From: Winogradskyella immobilis
Lineage (GTDB): Bacteria; Bacteroidota; Bacteroidia; Flavobacteriales; Flavobacteriaceae
Direction of reading: 5' to 3'
Assembly: GCF_021887715.1 (NCBI RefSeq)
Contig: NZ_JAIQXX010000001.1
Span: 278,299-342,298 of the forward strand
DNA: 64,000 nt
Position 1 is the stretch's first letter; each line of letters begins with the position of its first letter. The position numbers were made by a program, and so were the translations under genes. The notes under the pieces were generated by a model. It had not been told where the DNA came from, ran no database searches, and was given only the letters and a program-made list of their open reading frames with translations. Below are positions 43,124 through 52,300 of the stretch, piece after piece.

Positions 43124-44500
43124 TTAAGAGGATGCTGTTTTTAGCATATGATTTGAAACATAAGTTTCGAGAGTTTTAAAGAATGCTACAATATCATTAT
43201 GATCTAAAACAGTATTTAATGTCACCATTCTTACAAATTCTTGGTCGTTAAATTTACCAAAACCTACCATAAGTTGAGAATCTTCATATAACGCTGTACA
43301 TAACTCATTTGCAGGGATACCTTTATAATTAAAACATACAGATATAGAATCTTCAAAACTATATAAAGTGTAATCAGAGTTGTTATTAATATAGTCTCTA
43401 GCAGTTTGTGCCAGTTCAAACTGGTGATTAACCATTTTTTCTAAACCAGATGTTCCTATAGATTTCCACAACGTCCATAATTTTAATGCATCGTTACGTC
43501 TCCCACATTGTATGGATGTTTTTCCGAGGTTAAAATCATCACCGTCGGTTTGGTATAAATAATCAGCTTCGTTTGAGAATGAATGGTGTAATTGTGCTTT
43601 GTGTTTTGTAATAATTATAGAACAGCCAAGAGGCGTACCTAACATTTTATGAGCATTAACACTAAACGAATCGGATAATTCTAAGCCGTTAACTAAATGT
43701 TTATATTGTTTGCTAAAAATAACTCCACCACAATAGGCACCATCTACATGTAGCCATAATTGGTGTGCTTTACAAACTTTGCTAATTGCTGTAATATCAT
43801 CAAAAGCTCCTAAAACTGTTGTGCCAGCTGTAGCATTAACAAAAAATGGAATATGTCCGTTATTTATATCTTCTACTATAGTTTGGTTTAAATGCTCAGG
43901 CGACATTTCTCCTTTGCTATTGGTTTTAATTTTACGAACCTGATCTCTTCCTATACCAGTTAATGCAGCATTTTTAGCAATAGAATAATGCGATGCTTCA
44001 GAGGTATATACTATCATTTTCTCAGAAATACCATTCGCTCTTATATTTGTGTTCTTGAGATCTCTAGCCATTAGCATGGCCATCATATTTGTCATTGAAC
44101 CTCCTGGAGCTAAGGTACCATCACTGTCTTTAGGGTAGCCAGCAAGTTTGGCTATATTCTTTAATACTATTTTTTCAATACCAACTTGCGGACCAGCAAC
44201 TTTATATGTATACATGCTATTATTAAGCATTACAGATAATAAATCACCAAGAGTAGCTTTTCCCATTCTACCACCAAATAATTGATTGAAAAATGATTTC
44301 GAAGCAGTTTTTGGAGTGCTTTTTATTATAGAAGCTAAATTGGCTTTTAGCTCATCATCTAAGATGCCATCTGTATTTAAGTCTAAATCTAAAGCATTAA
44401 ACAATTCTGTTGTAGGAATTGGTTTTGCTACAGGATTGTTTTTTTCTTCTTCTAAAAGGATATGACTTAGCTCATTAAATAAATCGATGTCTTGTTGCAT
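43124..44500 (-). CDS. PLP-dependent group II amino acid decarboxylase
   Basis: The 458 residues show the DDC/GAD fold. The N-terminal substrate lobe includes LDLNTDGILDDE. The PLP domain carries AGYPKDSDGTLAPGGSMTNMMAMLMARD, YTSEASHYSIAKNAALTGIG, FVNATAGTTVLGAFDDI, LWLHVDGAYCGG and the PLP lysine in SVNAHKMLGTPLGC (Lys 285), then IQCGRRNDALKLW. Candidates are glutamate, 2,4-diaminobutyrate, aspartate, cysteine sulfinate or aromatic L-amino acid decarboxylase; sequence alone does not choose. It is a stand-alone gene with a TATTTTTG promoter box and no polyamine or siderophore genes nearby. Confidence 0.88.
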   Translation of the reverse strand: MQQDIDLFNELSHILLEEEKNNPVAKPIPTTELFNALDLDLNTDGILDDELKANLASIIKSTPKTASKSFFNQLFGGRMGKATLGDLLSVMLNNSMYTYKVAGPQVGIEKIVLKNIAKLAGYPKDSDGTLAPGGSMTNMMAMLMARDLKNTNIRANGISEKMIVYTSEASHYSIAKNAALTGIGRDQVRKIKTNSKGEMSPEHLNQTIVEDINNGHIPFFVNATAGTTVLGAFDDITAISKVCKAHQLWLHVDGAYCGGVIFSKQYKHLVNGLELSDSFSVNAHKMLGTPLGCSIIITKHKAQLHHSFSNEADYLYQTDGDDFNLGKTSIQCGRRNDALKLWTLWKSIGTSGLEKMVNHQFELAQTARDYINNNSDYTLYSFEDSISVCFNYKGIPANELCTALYEDSQLMVGFGKFNDQEFVRMVTLNTVLDHNDIVAFFKTLETYVSNHMLKTASS

Positions 44501-44534
44501 AGTTTGAATTTAAAATAAATTGAAAAATTTTTGT

Positions 44535-44542
44535 CAAAAATA
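44535..44542 (-). promoter_or_regulatory. -7 box of the decarboxylase gene
   Basis: The minus strand reads TATTTTTG, a TAnnTTTG match, 34 bp before the ATG. Confidence 0.5.
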
Positions 44543-44582
44543 CCGAAGAAACTTACAGTATGATAATTAATTTAGGATAATT

Positions 44583-45830
44583 TTAATTGGTGATGATTTC
44601 AGAATTTGTTTCGCCAAAACCAATAAGACGATCAAAACGTGCTCCTAGATCTCTGTAATAAACAAGCACCTTATAATTATTTTCAGTCTGCCAAAAATTA
44701 CCGCTTATGGCTCCTTCATCTAAATTGCCATTAGCATCAACTGCGACATACTTGTAATTGTAAAAACCTTGCTTTAAAGGAAAAACACATTCGTAAACTT
44801 GTTTTTCAGAATTGTATATCATTTCATTAGCGGGTTCTAAAGCATAGTTGTTATAATTACCATACACATATATTTTTTTATCTAAAAGCAATTCGTTATT
44901 TAGAGAAAAGTGAACAATGCTATAATCAGCTCTGCTATCTACATCATCAACATTTAATGCTGTAATAACAAAATTACCATTAATATCAGGGAAATAAGTA
45001 TAAGGTCTTTTTGACCTATTGATTTGATTAAATAAATAACTGTGATAAAGATCTCTTAAATCTACATATTGTACAGCAATATTAGCGCCTCTAATTTCTT
45101 TGGTTTCAAAATAAAGATACTCATTACCTCCCCAAAATGAAGCTTCATCATCGTAGCGGTAAATCAATTCATTACCTATTGTAAATTGAGGTTTTAAATT
45201 AGAAATAGTAGCATTAAGATTATTGTTTTGAATAATCAATGTTTTTACAGTTTGTTTTGGGTTTACAAGATTTAGATTGTTAGAGTTGATTTTAAGATTA
45301 ACAATCTGTTTTTCTTGTATGTTGTTGAGGTTTCTTGTGCGTTTAACTTGTACGCCAACACCAAGCAAATCTTCAAAAATCATAAACTTTCTAGAAAACA
45401 TAATCTCGTCATAACTATCGTAAATTGTGATTAGGTAATTACCAGATTTAAGTAATCTTCTAGTTTGTTGATTAGGTATGGTTAAATCATAATGTGAGTA
45501 AATTTGAAAGGTGTTTAAAGAGTTAGTGTAATCTCTAATACGTTGTCCATCAATGCCACTTAGATATTCAGACTTCATAAGATTTGAAGGAGTCCAATCG
45601 AAGTTAAAATGTTCAATCTTATAATAAAAATCTTCTTCATCTCCAGTAAGTGCATCAAATTCTAAGTTTAAGGTTTCGCCTAATTTTAAAATAGGCAATT
45701 GTCCTTCTGTAGTATTACTTCTAAACGTAATGGTTTTAATAAAATCTGGTGGATTTATTTCTTCCACTTGAGAGAATCCAATTGTTGGAATAACTAACAA
45801 AAATATAATAGAGTATAGTTTATTTAACAT
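44583..45830 (-). CDS. Type IX secretion system plug protein (DUF5103)
   Basis: The 415-residue exported protein has a signal peptide (KLYSIIFLLVIPTIGFSQ, cleavage near 20). The N-terminal beta domain covers about 25-150, with PILKLGETLNLEFD, EDFYYKIEHFNFDWTPSNLMKSEYLSG and FQIYSHYDLTIPN. A long C-terminal domain has QTRRLLKSGNYLITIYD, YFPDINGNFVITALN, the HFSLN stretch and FPLKQGFYNYKYV. This is the pattern of the Plug protein that closes the SprA translocon of the T9SS on the periplasmic side. It is not next to other T9SS genes here, but porT and T9SS cargo lie elsewhere in the window. Confidence 0.87.
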   Translation of the reverse strand: MLNKLYSIIFLLVIPTIGFSQVEEINPPDFIKTITFRSNTTEGQLPILKLGETLNLEFDALTGDEEDFYYKIEHFNFDWTPSNLMKSEYLSGIDGQRIRDYTNSLNTFQIYSHYDLTIPNQQTRRLLKSGNYLITIYDSYDEIMFSRKFMIFEDLLGVGVQVKRTRNLNNIQEKQIVNLKINSNNLNLVNPKQTVKTLIIQNNNLNATISNLKPQFTIGNELIYRYDDEASFWGGNEYLYFETKEIRGANIAVQYVDLRDLYHSYLFNQINRSKRPYTYFPDINGNFVITALNVDDVDSRADYSIVHFSLNNELLLDKKIYVYGNYNNYALEPANEMIYNSEKQVYECVFPLKQGFYNYKYVAVDANGNLDEGAISGNFWQTENNYKVLVYYRDLGARFDRLIGFGETNSEIITN

Positions 45831-46060
45831 TAATAAAACCTTTTGCTGTAAATATAAACAAATTCTGTGCCCAAGTATTGTATTGGAATATTTTAAGACA
45901 AATTCATTAACATACTTATTTATTTTTAATTTGTTTAAGAATTTTATTTTTAAAAGAGATTAAAGTTTATGTTAATTATAAACAAATCTGAAATGCTTTT
46001 TTAGCGAAATACAACATAAAAATTAGTGTTAATAATTATGGAAACTGTATCAAAAATTCG

Positions 46061-46068
46061 TATTTTTG
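46061..46068 (+). promoter_or_regulatory. -7 box of the nqr operon
   Basis: TATTTTTG lies 33 bp before the nqrA ATG, after a 230-bp AT-rich spacer. That spacer also holds a GTTTAT/ATAAAC inverted pair (45965-45983). Confidence 0.55.
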
Positions 46069-46101
46069 CATCGATTTTTAGATAACTAATCTTTAAGAAA
46101 T

Positions 46102-47454
46102 ATGTCAAAAGACATTAGAATTAAAAAGGGTTTAGATATTAAGTTGGTTGGCGAAGCCGAAAAAACCATCGAGAATGCTATTATTAGTAATACTTACACT
46201 ATTAGACCCGAAGATTTCCACAGTATTATTCCTAAATTAGTTGCCAAAGAAGGTGAGCAAGTTAAAGCTGGAGAAACTTTATTCTATAATAAAGAGAACG
46301 AAGCAGTGAAATTTGTATCACCAGTTTCTGGAACTATAACAGAAATACAGCGTGGACCAAAGCGTCGAATAGACGGTATTAAAATAACTGCAGATAAAAC
46401 GCAAAGTTATGTAGAACATGGTAAACTAGATGCCAATGCAAATGCAGAAACTATAAAAGCTCACTTATTAGCTTCTGGTTGTTGGGCATTTATTAAACAA
46501 CGTCCTTACGATGTTGTTGCAAATGTAGAGCATACACCAAAAGCTATTTTTATTTCTGGTTACGCAAGTGCACCTTTAGCTGCAGACTTAGATTTTACTT
46601 TAAAAGGTAAAGAAGCAGAGCTTCAGGCAGCTGTAACTGTATTGTCTAAATTAACTGATGGTGGTGTGCATGTCTCTGTAGGTGTTACTGCCAATTCTCC
46701 TCTAGCAGATTTAAATGATATAACTACATATAAAGTTTCTGGTCCACATCCATCAGGTAATGTTGGTACTTTAATTAATAAAGTAAATCCCGTAAATAAA
46801 GGTGAAACAGTTTGGACAGTTAATGCACAAGATTTAATAATTATAGGAGAGTTATTATTAACAGGTCGTTTTAATGCTGAACGTATAGTTGCTTTAGTTG
46901 GATCTTCAGTAAAAAAGCCACGTTATTTTAAAACAATAATAGGATCTGAAGTGTCTACTATGATTTATGATAATGGAGTAGAGCAAGATGGGAATGATCG
47001 TATTATATCAGGTAATGTGTTAAGTGGAAAAGAATTAAATCCAGACGGAAACTTAGATTATTATAGTAATATAATATCAATAATTCCTGAAGGAGATGAT
47101 TATGAGTTTTTTGGTTGGAATAAACCAATTTTTAATAAAATATCTACATCTAGAGCATTAACATTCTCTTGGATGTCTCCTAAAAAGAAATACGATTTAA
47201 ATACCAATACTAATGGAGAACATCGTGCTTTTGTAACTACAGGAACTTATGAAGAAGTTTTTCCTTTAGATATTTATCCAATGCAAATTTTAAAAGCATG
47301 TATGTATAAAGATTTAGACGAAATGGAAGCTTTAGGAATGTATGAAGTAGCACCTGAAGATTTTGCACTAACAGAATTTGTATGTGTTTCTAAACAACCA
47401 CATCAAAAAATTATTAGAGAAGGTTTAGACTTAATGCTAAAAGAGATAGGATAA
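46102..47454 (+). CDS. nqrA: Na+-translocating NADH:quinone reductase subunit A
   Basis: NqrA is the cytoplasmic, quinone-proximal subunit of the sodium-pumping NADH dehydrogenase. The 450 residues have the family layout. An N-terminal barrel-sandwich segment is first (IRIKKGLDIKLVGEAEK, FHSIIPKLVAKEGEQVKAGETLFYNKE, VSPVSGTITEIQRGPKR). A Rossmann-like middle follows (CWAFIKQRPYDVVAN, FISGYASAPLAADLDF, SGPHPSGNVGTLINKVNP), then a SLBB-type part and the C-terminal MYKDLDEMEALGMYEV. It heads the complete nqrABCDEF operon behind a good promoter box. A hairpin repeat lies in the 45-bp gap before nqrB. Confidence 0.97.
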   Translation: MSKDIRIKKGLDIKLVGEAEKTIENAIISNTYTIRPEDFHSIIPKLVAKEGEQVKAGETLFYNKENEAVKFVSPVSGTITEIQRGPKRRIDGIKITADKTQSYVEHGKLDANANAETIKAHLLASGCWAFIKQRPYDVVANVEHTPKAIFISGYASAPLAADLDFTLKGKEAELQAAVTVLSKLTDGGVHVSVGVTANSPLADLNDITTYKVSGPHPSGNVGTLINKVNPVNKGETVWTVNAQDLIIIGELLLTGRFNAERIVALVGSSVKKPRYFKTIIGSEVSTMIYDNGVEQDGNDRIISGNVLSGKELNPDGNLDYYSNIISIIPEGDDYEFFGWNKPIFNKISTSRALTFSWMSPKKKYDLNTNTNGEHRAFVTTGTYEEVFPLDIYPMQILKACMYKDLDEMEALGMYEVAPEDFALTEFVCVSKQPHQKIIREGLDLMLKEIG

Positions 47455-47459
47455 TAAAA

Positions 47460-47487
47460 TGTCACCTCGAGCGCAGTTGAGAGGTCA
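47460..47487 (+). repeat. Dispersed hairpin repeat between nqrA and nqrB
   Basis: GTC, stem ACCTC (47464-47468), loop GAGCGCAGTTGA, stem GAGGT (47481-47485). The stem sequence differs from the other copies but pairs fully. It occupies almost the whole nqrA-nqrB spacer. Confidence 0.78.
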
Positions 47488-47499
47488 AACATATTCAAT

Positions 47500-48729
47500 A
47501 TGGGATTAAAAAGTAATTTACATAACTTAAAAGAAAAGTATAAAGGCACTAAAATGGCTCCTGCATTTAATGCTATTCATACATTTTTATACTTGCCTAA
47601 TGAGATCACACATAATGGAACTCATATTAAGGCCGCAGACGATTTAAAACGTACTATGAATACCGTGATCATGGCTTTAATACCATGTTTAATCTTTGGT
47701 ATGTATAACGCAGGTTACCAACATCACATAGCTTTAGGAGAAATTACCACTAAGGCTAACGGATTTTTAGGGGCTTCTTTTTGGACGATAGATAACTTAG
47801 TTGTTGGTTTATGGAAAGTGTTGCCACTAGTTATTGTTTCGTACGGAGTTGGTTTAGCTATCGAATTTTTATTTGCCGTTATCAAAAAGCATGAAGTAGA
47901 AGAAGGTTATCTCGTAACAGGGATGTTGGTGCCACTTATTGTGCCAATAGATACACCATTATGGATGTTGGCAGTAGCTGTTGTTTTTGGTGTTGTAATT
48001 GGTAAAGAAGTGTTTGGTGGTACCGGAATGAATATTCTTAACCCTGCATTAACTATCCGTGCATTCTTATTTTTCGCATATCCGACATGGATGTCTGGAG
48101 ATAAAGTATGGGTTCATGGTGCTGTAGAAAGAGCAAATCAAATTGCAGCAGGTGAAAATGTAGATGCTATTTCTGGTGAAACGATTTTAGGAAGTTTAGC
48201 ACAGAATAATGGGGTTTTAGGTTATGATTGGATGGATATGTTTTTTGGAATTATTCCTGGTTCTATAGGTGAAACGTCTACCTTTTTAATATTAATAGGA
48301 GCTTTATTCCTAATCTTTGCTAAGATAGGGAGCTGGAGAATTATGTTGTCTTCAGTAATTGGAGCTTTAGTTATGGGACTTATATTTAATGGAGTTGTAA
48401 GCTCTGGTTGGATTACTGAGAGTAGTAAATTCTATGGCTTAATGAGTACAGAATTTTGGCATCATTTACTCATTGGTGGTTTTGCCTTTGGTACTGTTTT
48501 TATGGCAACCGACCCAGTAACAGCTTCGCAAACAAATAAAGGAAAATGGATTTATGGTTTCTTAGTCGGTTTTATATCAATTATGATTCGTGTATTCAAT
48601 CCAGCATATCCAGAAGGTGTCATGTTAGCCATTTTATTAATGAATGTGTTTGCACCAACAATAGACCATTATGTGGTTCAAGGTAATGTTAAGAAAAGAA
48701 TGAAACGTCTAAAAGCTAAAACTGCATAA
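47500..48729 (+). CDS. nqrB: Na+-translocating NADH:quinone reductase subunit B
   Basis: NqrB is the main membrane subunit, with covalent FMN on a Thr and a part in Na+ movement. The 409 residues have about ten membrane segments after a soluble start (KGTKMAPAFNAIHTFL). Family stretches are RTMNTVIMALIPCLIFGMYNAGYQ, the GGTGMNILNPALTIRAFLFFAYP region, and GFAFGTVFMATDPVTASQTNKGKW. The flavinylation site reads DAISGET (222-228), with Thr 228 as FMN acceptor by the D-x-x-S/T-G-A-T rule. The Ala before the Thr is Glu here. The modifying enzyme ApbE is encoded 6 kb downstream. The start lies 12 bp after a hairpin repeat. Confidence 0.97.
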   Translation: MGLKSNLHNLKEKYKGTKMAPAFNAIHTFLYLPNEITHNGTHIKAADDLKRTMNTVIMALIPCLIFGMYNAGYQHHIALGEITTKANGFLGASFWTIDNLVVGLWKVLPLVIVSYGVGLAIEFLFAVIKKHEVEEGYLVTGMLVPLIVPIDTPLWMLAVAVVFGVVIGKEVFGGTGMNILNPALTIRAFLFFAYPTWMSGDKVWVHGAVERANQIAAGENVDAISGETILGSLAQNNGVLGYDWMDMFFGIIPGSIGETSTFLILIGALFLIFAKIGSWRIMLSSVIGALVMGLIFNGVVSSGWITESSKFYGLMSTEFWHHLLIGGFAFGTVFMATDPVTASQTNKGKWIYGFLVGFISIMIRVFNPAYPEGVMLAILLMNVFAPTIDHYVVQGNVKKRMKRLKAKTA

Positions 48730-48731
48730 GG

Positions 48732-49520
48732 ATGGAAAAGAGAACAGATAAAAATACGTATACAGTCATATTTGCCATAGGGATGGTATTGGTTGTAGGT
48801 GCTTTGTTAGCATTTTTAGCATCCACTCTAAACCCTATGATTACCGAAAATGAGCGTTTAGAAAAGCAAAAAAACATTTTGTACGCTTTAGGTGTTAATG
48901 AGAATGAAGAGAATAAAGCAATCTTTGTTTCTAATGAAGAAACACCAAAATTATTTAAAGATAATATTTTTAACCAAGTGGTTATAGAAGCTAAAGATGG
49001 TAAAATAATTAGAGTGCTTTCTGAAGATGAATATAAAGAAGAGAATAATAACGAAGAGCCATATCTTATAGACATTAAAAAAGAGCAAAATAATGCTAAA
49101 GATGGTGAAATTAGAAAGCTACCGTTATTTCTAGGTAAGAATGAAGAAGGTCAGACTTGTTATGTTGTACCAATTAGAGGGAAAGGACTTTGGGATGCTA
49201 TTTGGGGCTACATTTCTTTAGATAAAAATATGATTATTCATGGTGTATATTTTGATCACAAAGGAGAAACACCTGGGTTAGGAGCCAACATTAAACAACG
49301 TTTCTTTATGGACGATTTTATTGGAGAGCATTTAATGAAAGATGGAGTGTTTAAAGGCGTTACTATTCGTAAAGGTAATGCAGATCCAAAGAACAATGAT
49401 AAAACAGATAATGAGGTTGATGCCATTGCAGGTGCTACAATTACAGGAGATGGTGTAACAGCAATGATTAAAACAGATTTAAAACTGTACTTATCTTATT
49501 TTAAAAACTTAAAAAATTAA
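48732..49520 (+). CDS. nqrC: Na+-translocating NADH:quinone reductase subunit C
   Basis: NqrC carries the second covalent FMN on a periplasmic FMN-binding domain held by one N-terminal membrane helix (about 10-30, YTVIFAIGMVLVVGALLAFLA). The 262 residues include FLGKNEEGQTCYVVPIRGKGLWDAIWGYISLD, FDHKGETPGLGANIK and the flavinylation motif DAIAGATIT, where Thr 236 is the expected acceptor. The S/T position of the motif is Ala. It starts 2 bp after the nqrB stop and ends 3 bp before nqrD, so the three are tightly coupled. Confidence 0.96.
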   Translation: MEKRTDKNTYTVIFAIGMVLVVGALLAFLASTLNPMITENERLEKQKNILYALGVNENEENKAIFVSNEETPKLFKDNIFNQVVIEAKDGKIIRVLSEDEYKEENNNEEPYLIDIKKEQNNAKDGEIRKLPLFLGKNEEGQTCYVVPIRGKGLWDAIWGYISLDKNMIIHGVYFDHKGETPGLGANIKQRFFMDDFIGEHLMKDGVFKGVTIRKGNADPKNNDKTDNEVDAIAGATITGDGVTAMIKTDLKLYLSYFKNLKN

Positions 49521-49523
49521 TTT

Positions 49524-50168
49524 ATGGGACTTTTATCTAAAAAAGACAGCAAATTAATATTAGATCCTCTAGCGGATAACAACCCAATTACAATCCAGGT
49601 ATTAGGTATATGTTCTGCTCTAGCAATTACAGCAGAGTTAGAGGCATCAATAGTAATGTCTATTTCAGTATTATTTGTACTTGGTGTTGGTAACGTTATT
49701 ATTTCTTTAATACGAAATATTATTCCTTCTAAAATTAGAATTATTGTTCAACTTATTGTTGTAGCAGCGTTAGTAATTATTGTTGATTTAGTACTTAAAG
49801 CCTTTGCTTACGAGTTGAGTAAAACACTCTCGGTATTTGTAGGATTAATTATTACCAACTGTATTATTATGGGACGTTTTGAAGCTTTTGCTTTAGGTAA
49901 TGGGCCATGGAGATCATTTTTAGATGGTATTGGTAATGCCTTTGGATATGGTGTAATTCTTATTATCGTTGGTTTTTTTAGAGAATTATTAGGTTCTGGT
50001 ACCTTATTGGGTTTTCCAATTCTAGGTGATCCTATTGAAAAAACAGGACTGTATGCATTTGGTTATGAGAATAACGGATTTATGTTATTATCGCCAATGG
50101 CATTGATTGTAGTAGGGCTCATCATTTGGGTACAACGTAGTAAAAATAAAGCATTAATAGAAGATTAA
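49524..50168 (+). CDS. nqrD: Na+-translocating NADH:quinone reductase subunit D
   Basis: NqrD is a polytopic membrane subunit that with NqrE holds the intramembrane iron centre in the Na+ pump. The 214 residues have about six membrane helices: DPLADNNPITIQVLGICSALAIT, FVLGVGNVIISLIRN, FVGLIITNCIIMGRFEAFALGN, and FLDGIGNAFGYGVILIIVGFFRELLGSGTLLGFPI. The conserved Cys (here in LGICSA and TNCII) are in place. It is followed by a 48-bp spacer that contains a small hairpin repeat before nqrE. Confidence 0.97.
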   Translation: MGLLSKKDSKLILDPLADNNPITIQVLGICSALAITAELEASIVMSISVLFVLGVGNVIISLIRNIIPSKIRIIVQLIVVAALVIIVDLVLKAFAYELSKTLSVFVGLIITNCIIMGRFEAFALGNGPWRSFLDGIGNAFGYGVILIIVGFFRELLGSGTLLGFPILGDPIEKTGLYAFGYENNGFMLLSPMALIVVGLIIWVQRSKNKALIED

Positions 50169-50177
50169 CACAAAGTG

Positions 50178-50204
50178 TTATCCTGAACTTGTTACAGGAT
50201 CTTA
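50178..50204 (+). repeat. Small hairpin repeat between nqrD and nqrE
   Basis: GTTATCCTGAACTTGTTACAGGATCTT: stem ATCCTG/CAGGAT around a 9-base loop, with GTT before and CTT after. The frame (GTY, stem, 9-12-base loop beginning GA, stem, CT) resembles the other hairpin repeats though the loop differs. Confidence 0.65.
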
Positions 50205-50216
50205 ATACTGAAAAAT

Positions 50217-50960
50217 ATGGAACACGTAGAGTTATTTTTTAAATCAATTTTTATAGATAATATGGTATTTGCTACATTCTTAGGAATGTGTTCTTACCTT
50301 GCTGTATCTAAAAAAGTATCAACTGCTGTTGGCCTTGGAGCTGCAGTGATTTTTGTACTGGCCATAACAGTACCTTTAAACTGGTTATTAGATCAATATT
50401 TATTACAACCTGGAGCACTATCTTGGTTAGGTCCTGAGTATGCAGAATACGATTTAAGCTTCTTATCTTTCATTATGTTTATCGCTACCATTGCAACTAT
50501 GGTACAATTGGTAGAGATTGTAGTGGAGAAATTTTCGCCATCATTATACAATTCCTTAGGTATATTTTTACCATTAATTGCAGTAAATTGTGCTATCCTA
50601 GGTGGATCATTATTTATGCAATCTCGTGAAATCGCCTCATTAGGATTAGCAGCGACGTATGGTATTGGTTCTGGTATTGGATGGTTTTTAGCCATTTTAG
50701 CTATTGCAGCTATTCGCGAAAAAATAAGATATAGTAACGTTCCAGGTCCATTAAGAGGTTTAGGTATTACGTTTATTATTACGGGCTTAATGGCTATTGG
50801 TTTTATGAGTTTTGGAGGTATGTTAACAGGAGGTGATGAAGCCGTTGAAGAAGAACAAAAAACTGTAGAAGTTGTTACAGAGGTAGACGAAGATAAAAAA
50901 CTAGCTGACGTTTCTGAAATAGAAAAAGAGGCAGATAACACAACTAAAGTAGTAGAGTAA
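50217..50960 (+). CDS. nqrE: Na+-translocating NADH:quinone reductase subunit E with acidic tail
   Basis: NqrE is the inverted-topology partner of NqrD. The core of about 200 residues has six membrane segments and the family stretches [47 protein letters not shown], and [33 protein letters not shown]. NqrE is normally close to 200 residues; this one is 247. The extra 45 residues after [10 protein letters not shown] are Glu/Asp/Val-rich and end [11 protein letters not shown], a polar tail without a known domain. It lies between a hairpin-repeat spacer and nqrF, whose start comes 1 bp after its stop. Confidence 0.96.
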   Translation: MEHVELFFKSIFIDNMVFATFLGMCSYLAVSKKVSTAVGLGAAVIFVLAITVPLNWLLDQYLLQPGALSWLGPEYAEYDLSFLSFIMFIATIATMVQLVEIVVEKFSPSLYNSLGIFLPLIAVNCAILGGSLFMQSREIASLGLAATYGIGSGIGWFLAILAIAAIREKIRYSNVPGPLRGLGITFIITGLMAIGFMSFGGMLTGGDEAVEEEQKTVEVVTEVDEDKKLADVSEIEKEADNTTKVVE

Positions 50961-50961
50961 T

Positions 50962-52272
50962 ATGATTTTATTAGTAGCAAGTACAATAGGTACCGTCATA
51001 GCAACTGTTGCATCGTTTTTGTTAATTACACTAGCATTAGTTGGTTTATTATTATATGTAAAACAAAAATTATCTCCATCTGGCCCTGTTAAAATTTTAA
51101 TTAATGGAGAGCGCGAAATTGAGGTAGCTTCAGGAGGAACGCTATTATCTACTTTAGGCGGTGAAAAAATATTTTTACCATCTGCGTGTGGTGGTGGCGG
51201 AACTTGTATTCAGTGTGAGTGTCATGTATTAGCAGGTGGAGGAGAAGCTTTACCTACAGAAACTCCACATTTTTCTAGAAAAGAGTTAGCACATGGAGCA
51301 CGTTTGTCTTGTCAAGTTAAGGTAAAGCAAGACATGGAAATTACCATTCCAGAAGAAGTATTTGGTATTAAAAAATGGGAAGCTACTGTAGTACGTAATT
51401 ATAATGTGGCGTCTTTTATTAAGGAATTTGTAGTTGAAATTCCTGAAGATATGGGATATAAAGCAGGTGGATATATACAGATTGAAATTCCTGAGTGCGA
51501 AATTAAATATTCAGATATTGATATTACTGCACATCCTGAAGAACATGAAACAGCAGATAAATTTCAAGCAGAATGGGATAAGTTTGGTTTATGGCCGCTA
51601 GTAATGAAAAATAACGAAACAGTTGAGCGTGCATATTCTATGGCGTCTTACCCAGCTGAAGGTCGTGAGATTATGCTTAATGTACGTATTGCAACACCTC
51701 CATTTGATAGAGCAAAAAATGGATGGATGGACGTTAATCCAGGTGTAGCATCGTCTTATATATTTGCACAAAAACCAGGAGATAAAGTTATTATTTCTGG
51801 ACCTTATGGAGAGTTCTTTATTAATGAGTCTGAAAGTGAGATGCTTTATGTTGGTGGTGGCGCTGGTATGGCACCAATGCGTTCGCATTTATACCATTTG
51901 TTCAGAACCATTAAAACGGGTCGTAAAGTAACATATTGGTATGGAGGTCGTTCTAAGCGAGAGCTATTTTACATTGAGCACTTTAGAAAATTAGAAAAGG
52001 ATTTCCCTAATTTTAAATTCTACATGGCACTTTCAGAACCTATGGAAGAAGATAATTGGAAAGTAAAAGAAAATATTAATGATGATGGAGATGGTTTTGT
52101 GGGCTTTATTCATAACTGTGTGATTGATAATTACTTAAATCATCATGATGCCCCAGAAGATATAGAATTATACTTCTGTGGACCTCCGTTAATGAACCAA
52201 GCAGTGCAAAAAATGGGAGAAGATTTCGGTATCCCAGATGAGCATATAAGATTTGATGACTTCGGAGGCTAG
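50962..52272 (+). CDS. nqrF: Na+-translocating NADH:quinone reductase subunit F
   Basis: NqrF is the NADH-oxidising entry subunit. One N-terminal membrane helix (about 9-34) is followed by a 2Fe-2S ferredoxin domain with Cys 76, 82, 85 and 117 (SACGGGGTCIQCECHV and RLSCQV). An FAD/NADH reductase domain follows, with RAYSMASYPAEG as FAD contact, IISGPYGEFF, YVGGGAGMAPMRSHL and YFCGPPLMNQA as nucleotide-binding parts, ending IRFDDFGG. The 436 residues are slightly longer than the roughly 408 of Vibrio. All ligands are present. A repeat and then a terminator close the operon. Confidence 0.97.
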   Translation: MILLVASTIGTVIATVASFLLITLALVGLLLYVKQKLSPSGPVKILINGEREIEVASGGTLLSTLGGEKIFLPSACGGGGTCIQCECHVLAGGGEALPTETPHFSRKELAHGARLSCQVKVKQDMEITIPEEVFGIKKWEATVVRNYNVASFIKEFVVEIPEDMGYKAGGYIQIEIPECEIKYSDIDITAHPEEHETADKFQAEWDKFGLWPLVMKNNETVERAYSMASYPAEGREIMLNVRIATPPFDRAKNGWMDVNPGVASSYIFAQKPGDKVIISGPYGEFFINESESEMLYVGGGAGMAPMRSHLYHLFRTIKTGRKVTYWYGGRSKRELFYIEHFRKLEKDFPNFKFYMALSEPMEEDNWKVKENINDDGDGFVGFIHNCVIDNYLNHHDAPEDIELYFCGPPLMNQAVQKMGEDFGIPDEHIRFDDFGG

Positions 52273-52300
52273 TCGCCAAGCGATACTTTGCAAAATGATT

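Noticed and set aside
45965..45983. GTTTAT/ATAAAC inverted pair upstream of nqrA as an operator
   Set aside because: Only six bases per arm in very AT-rich DNA, about 80 bp from the promoter box. Chance occurrence is likely.
50393..50986. A 197-codon Ser/Thr-rich frame opposite nqrE
   Set aside because: It is fully antisense to conserved nqrE codons and its composition is what the complement of a membrane protein gives. No promoter or family is seen.
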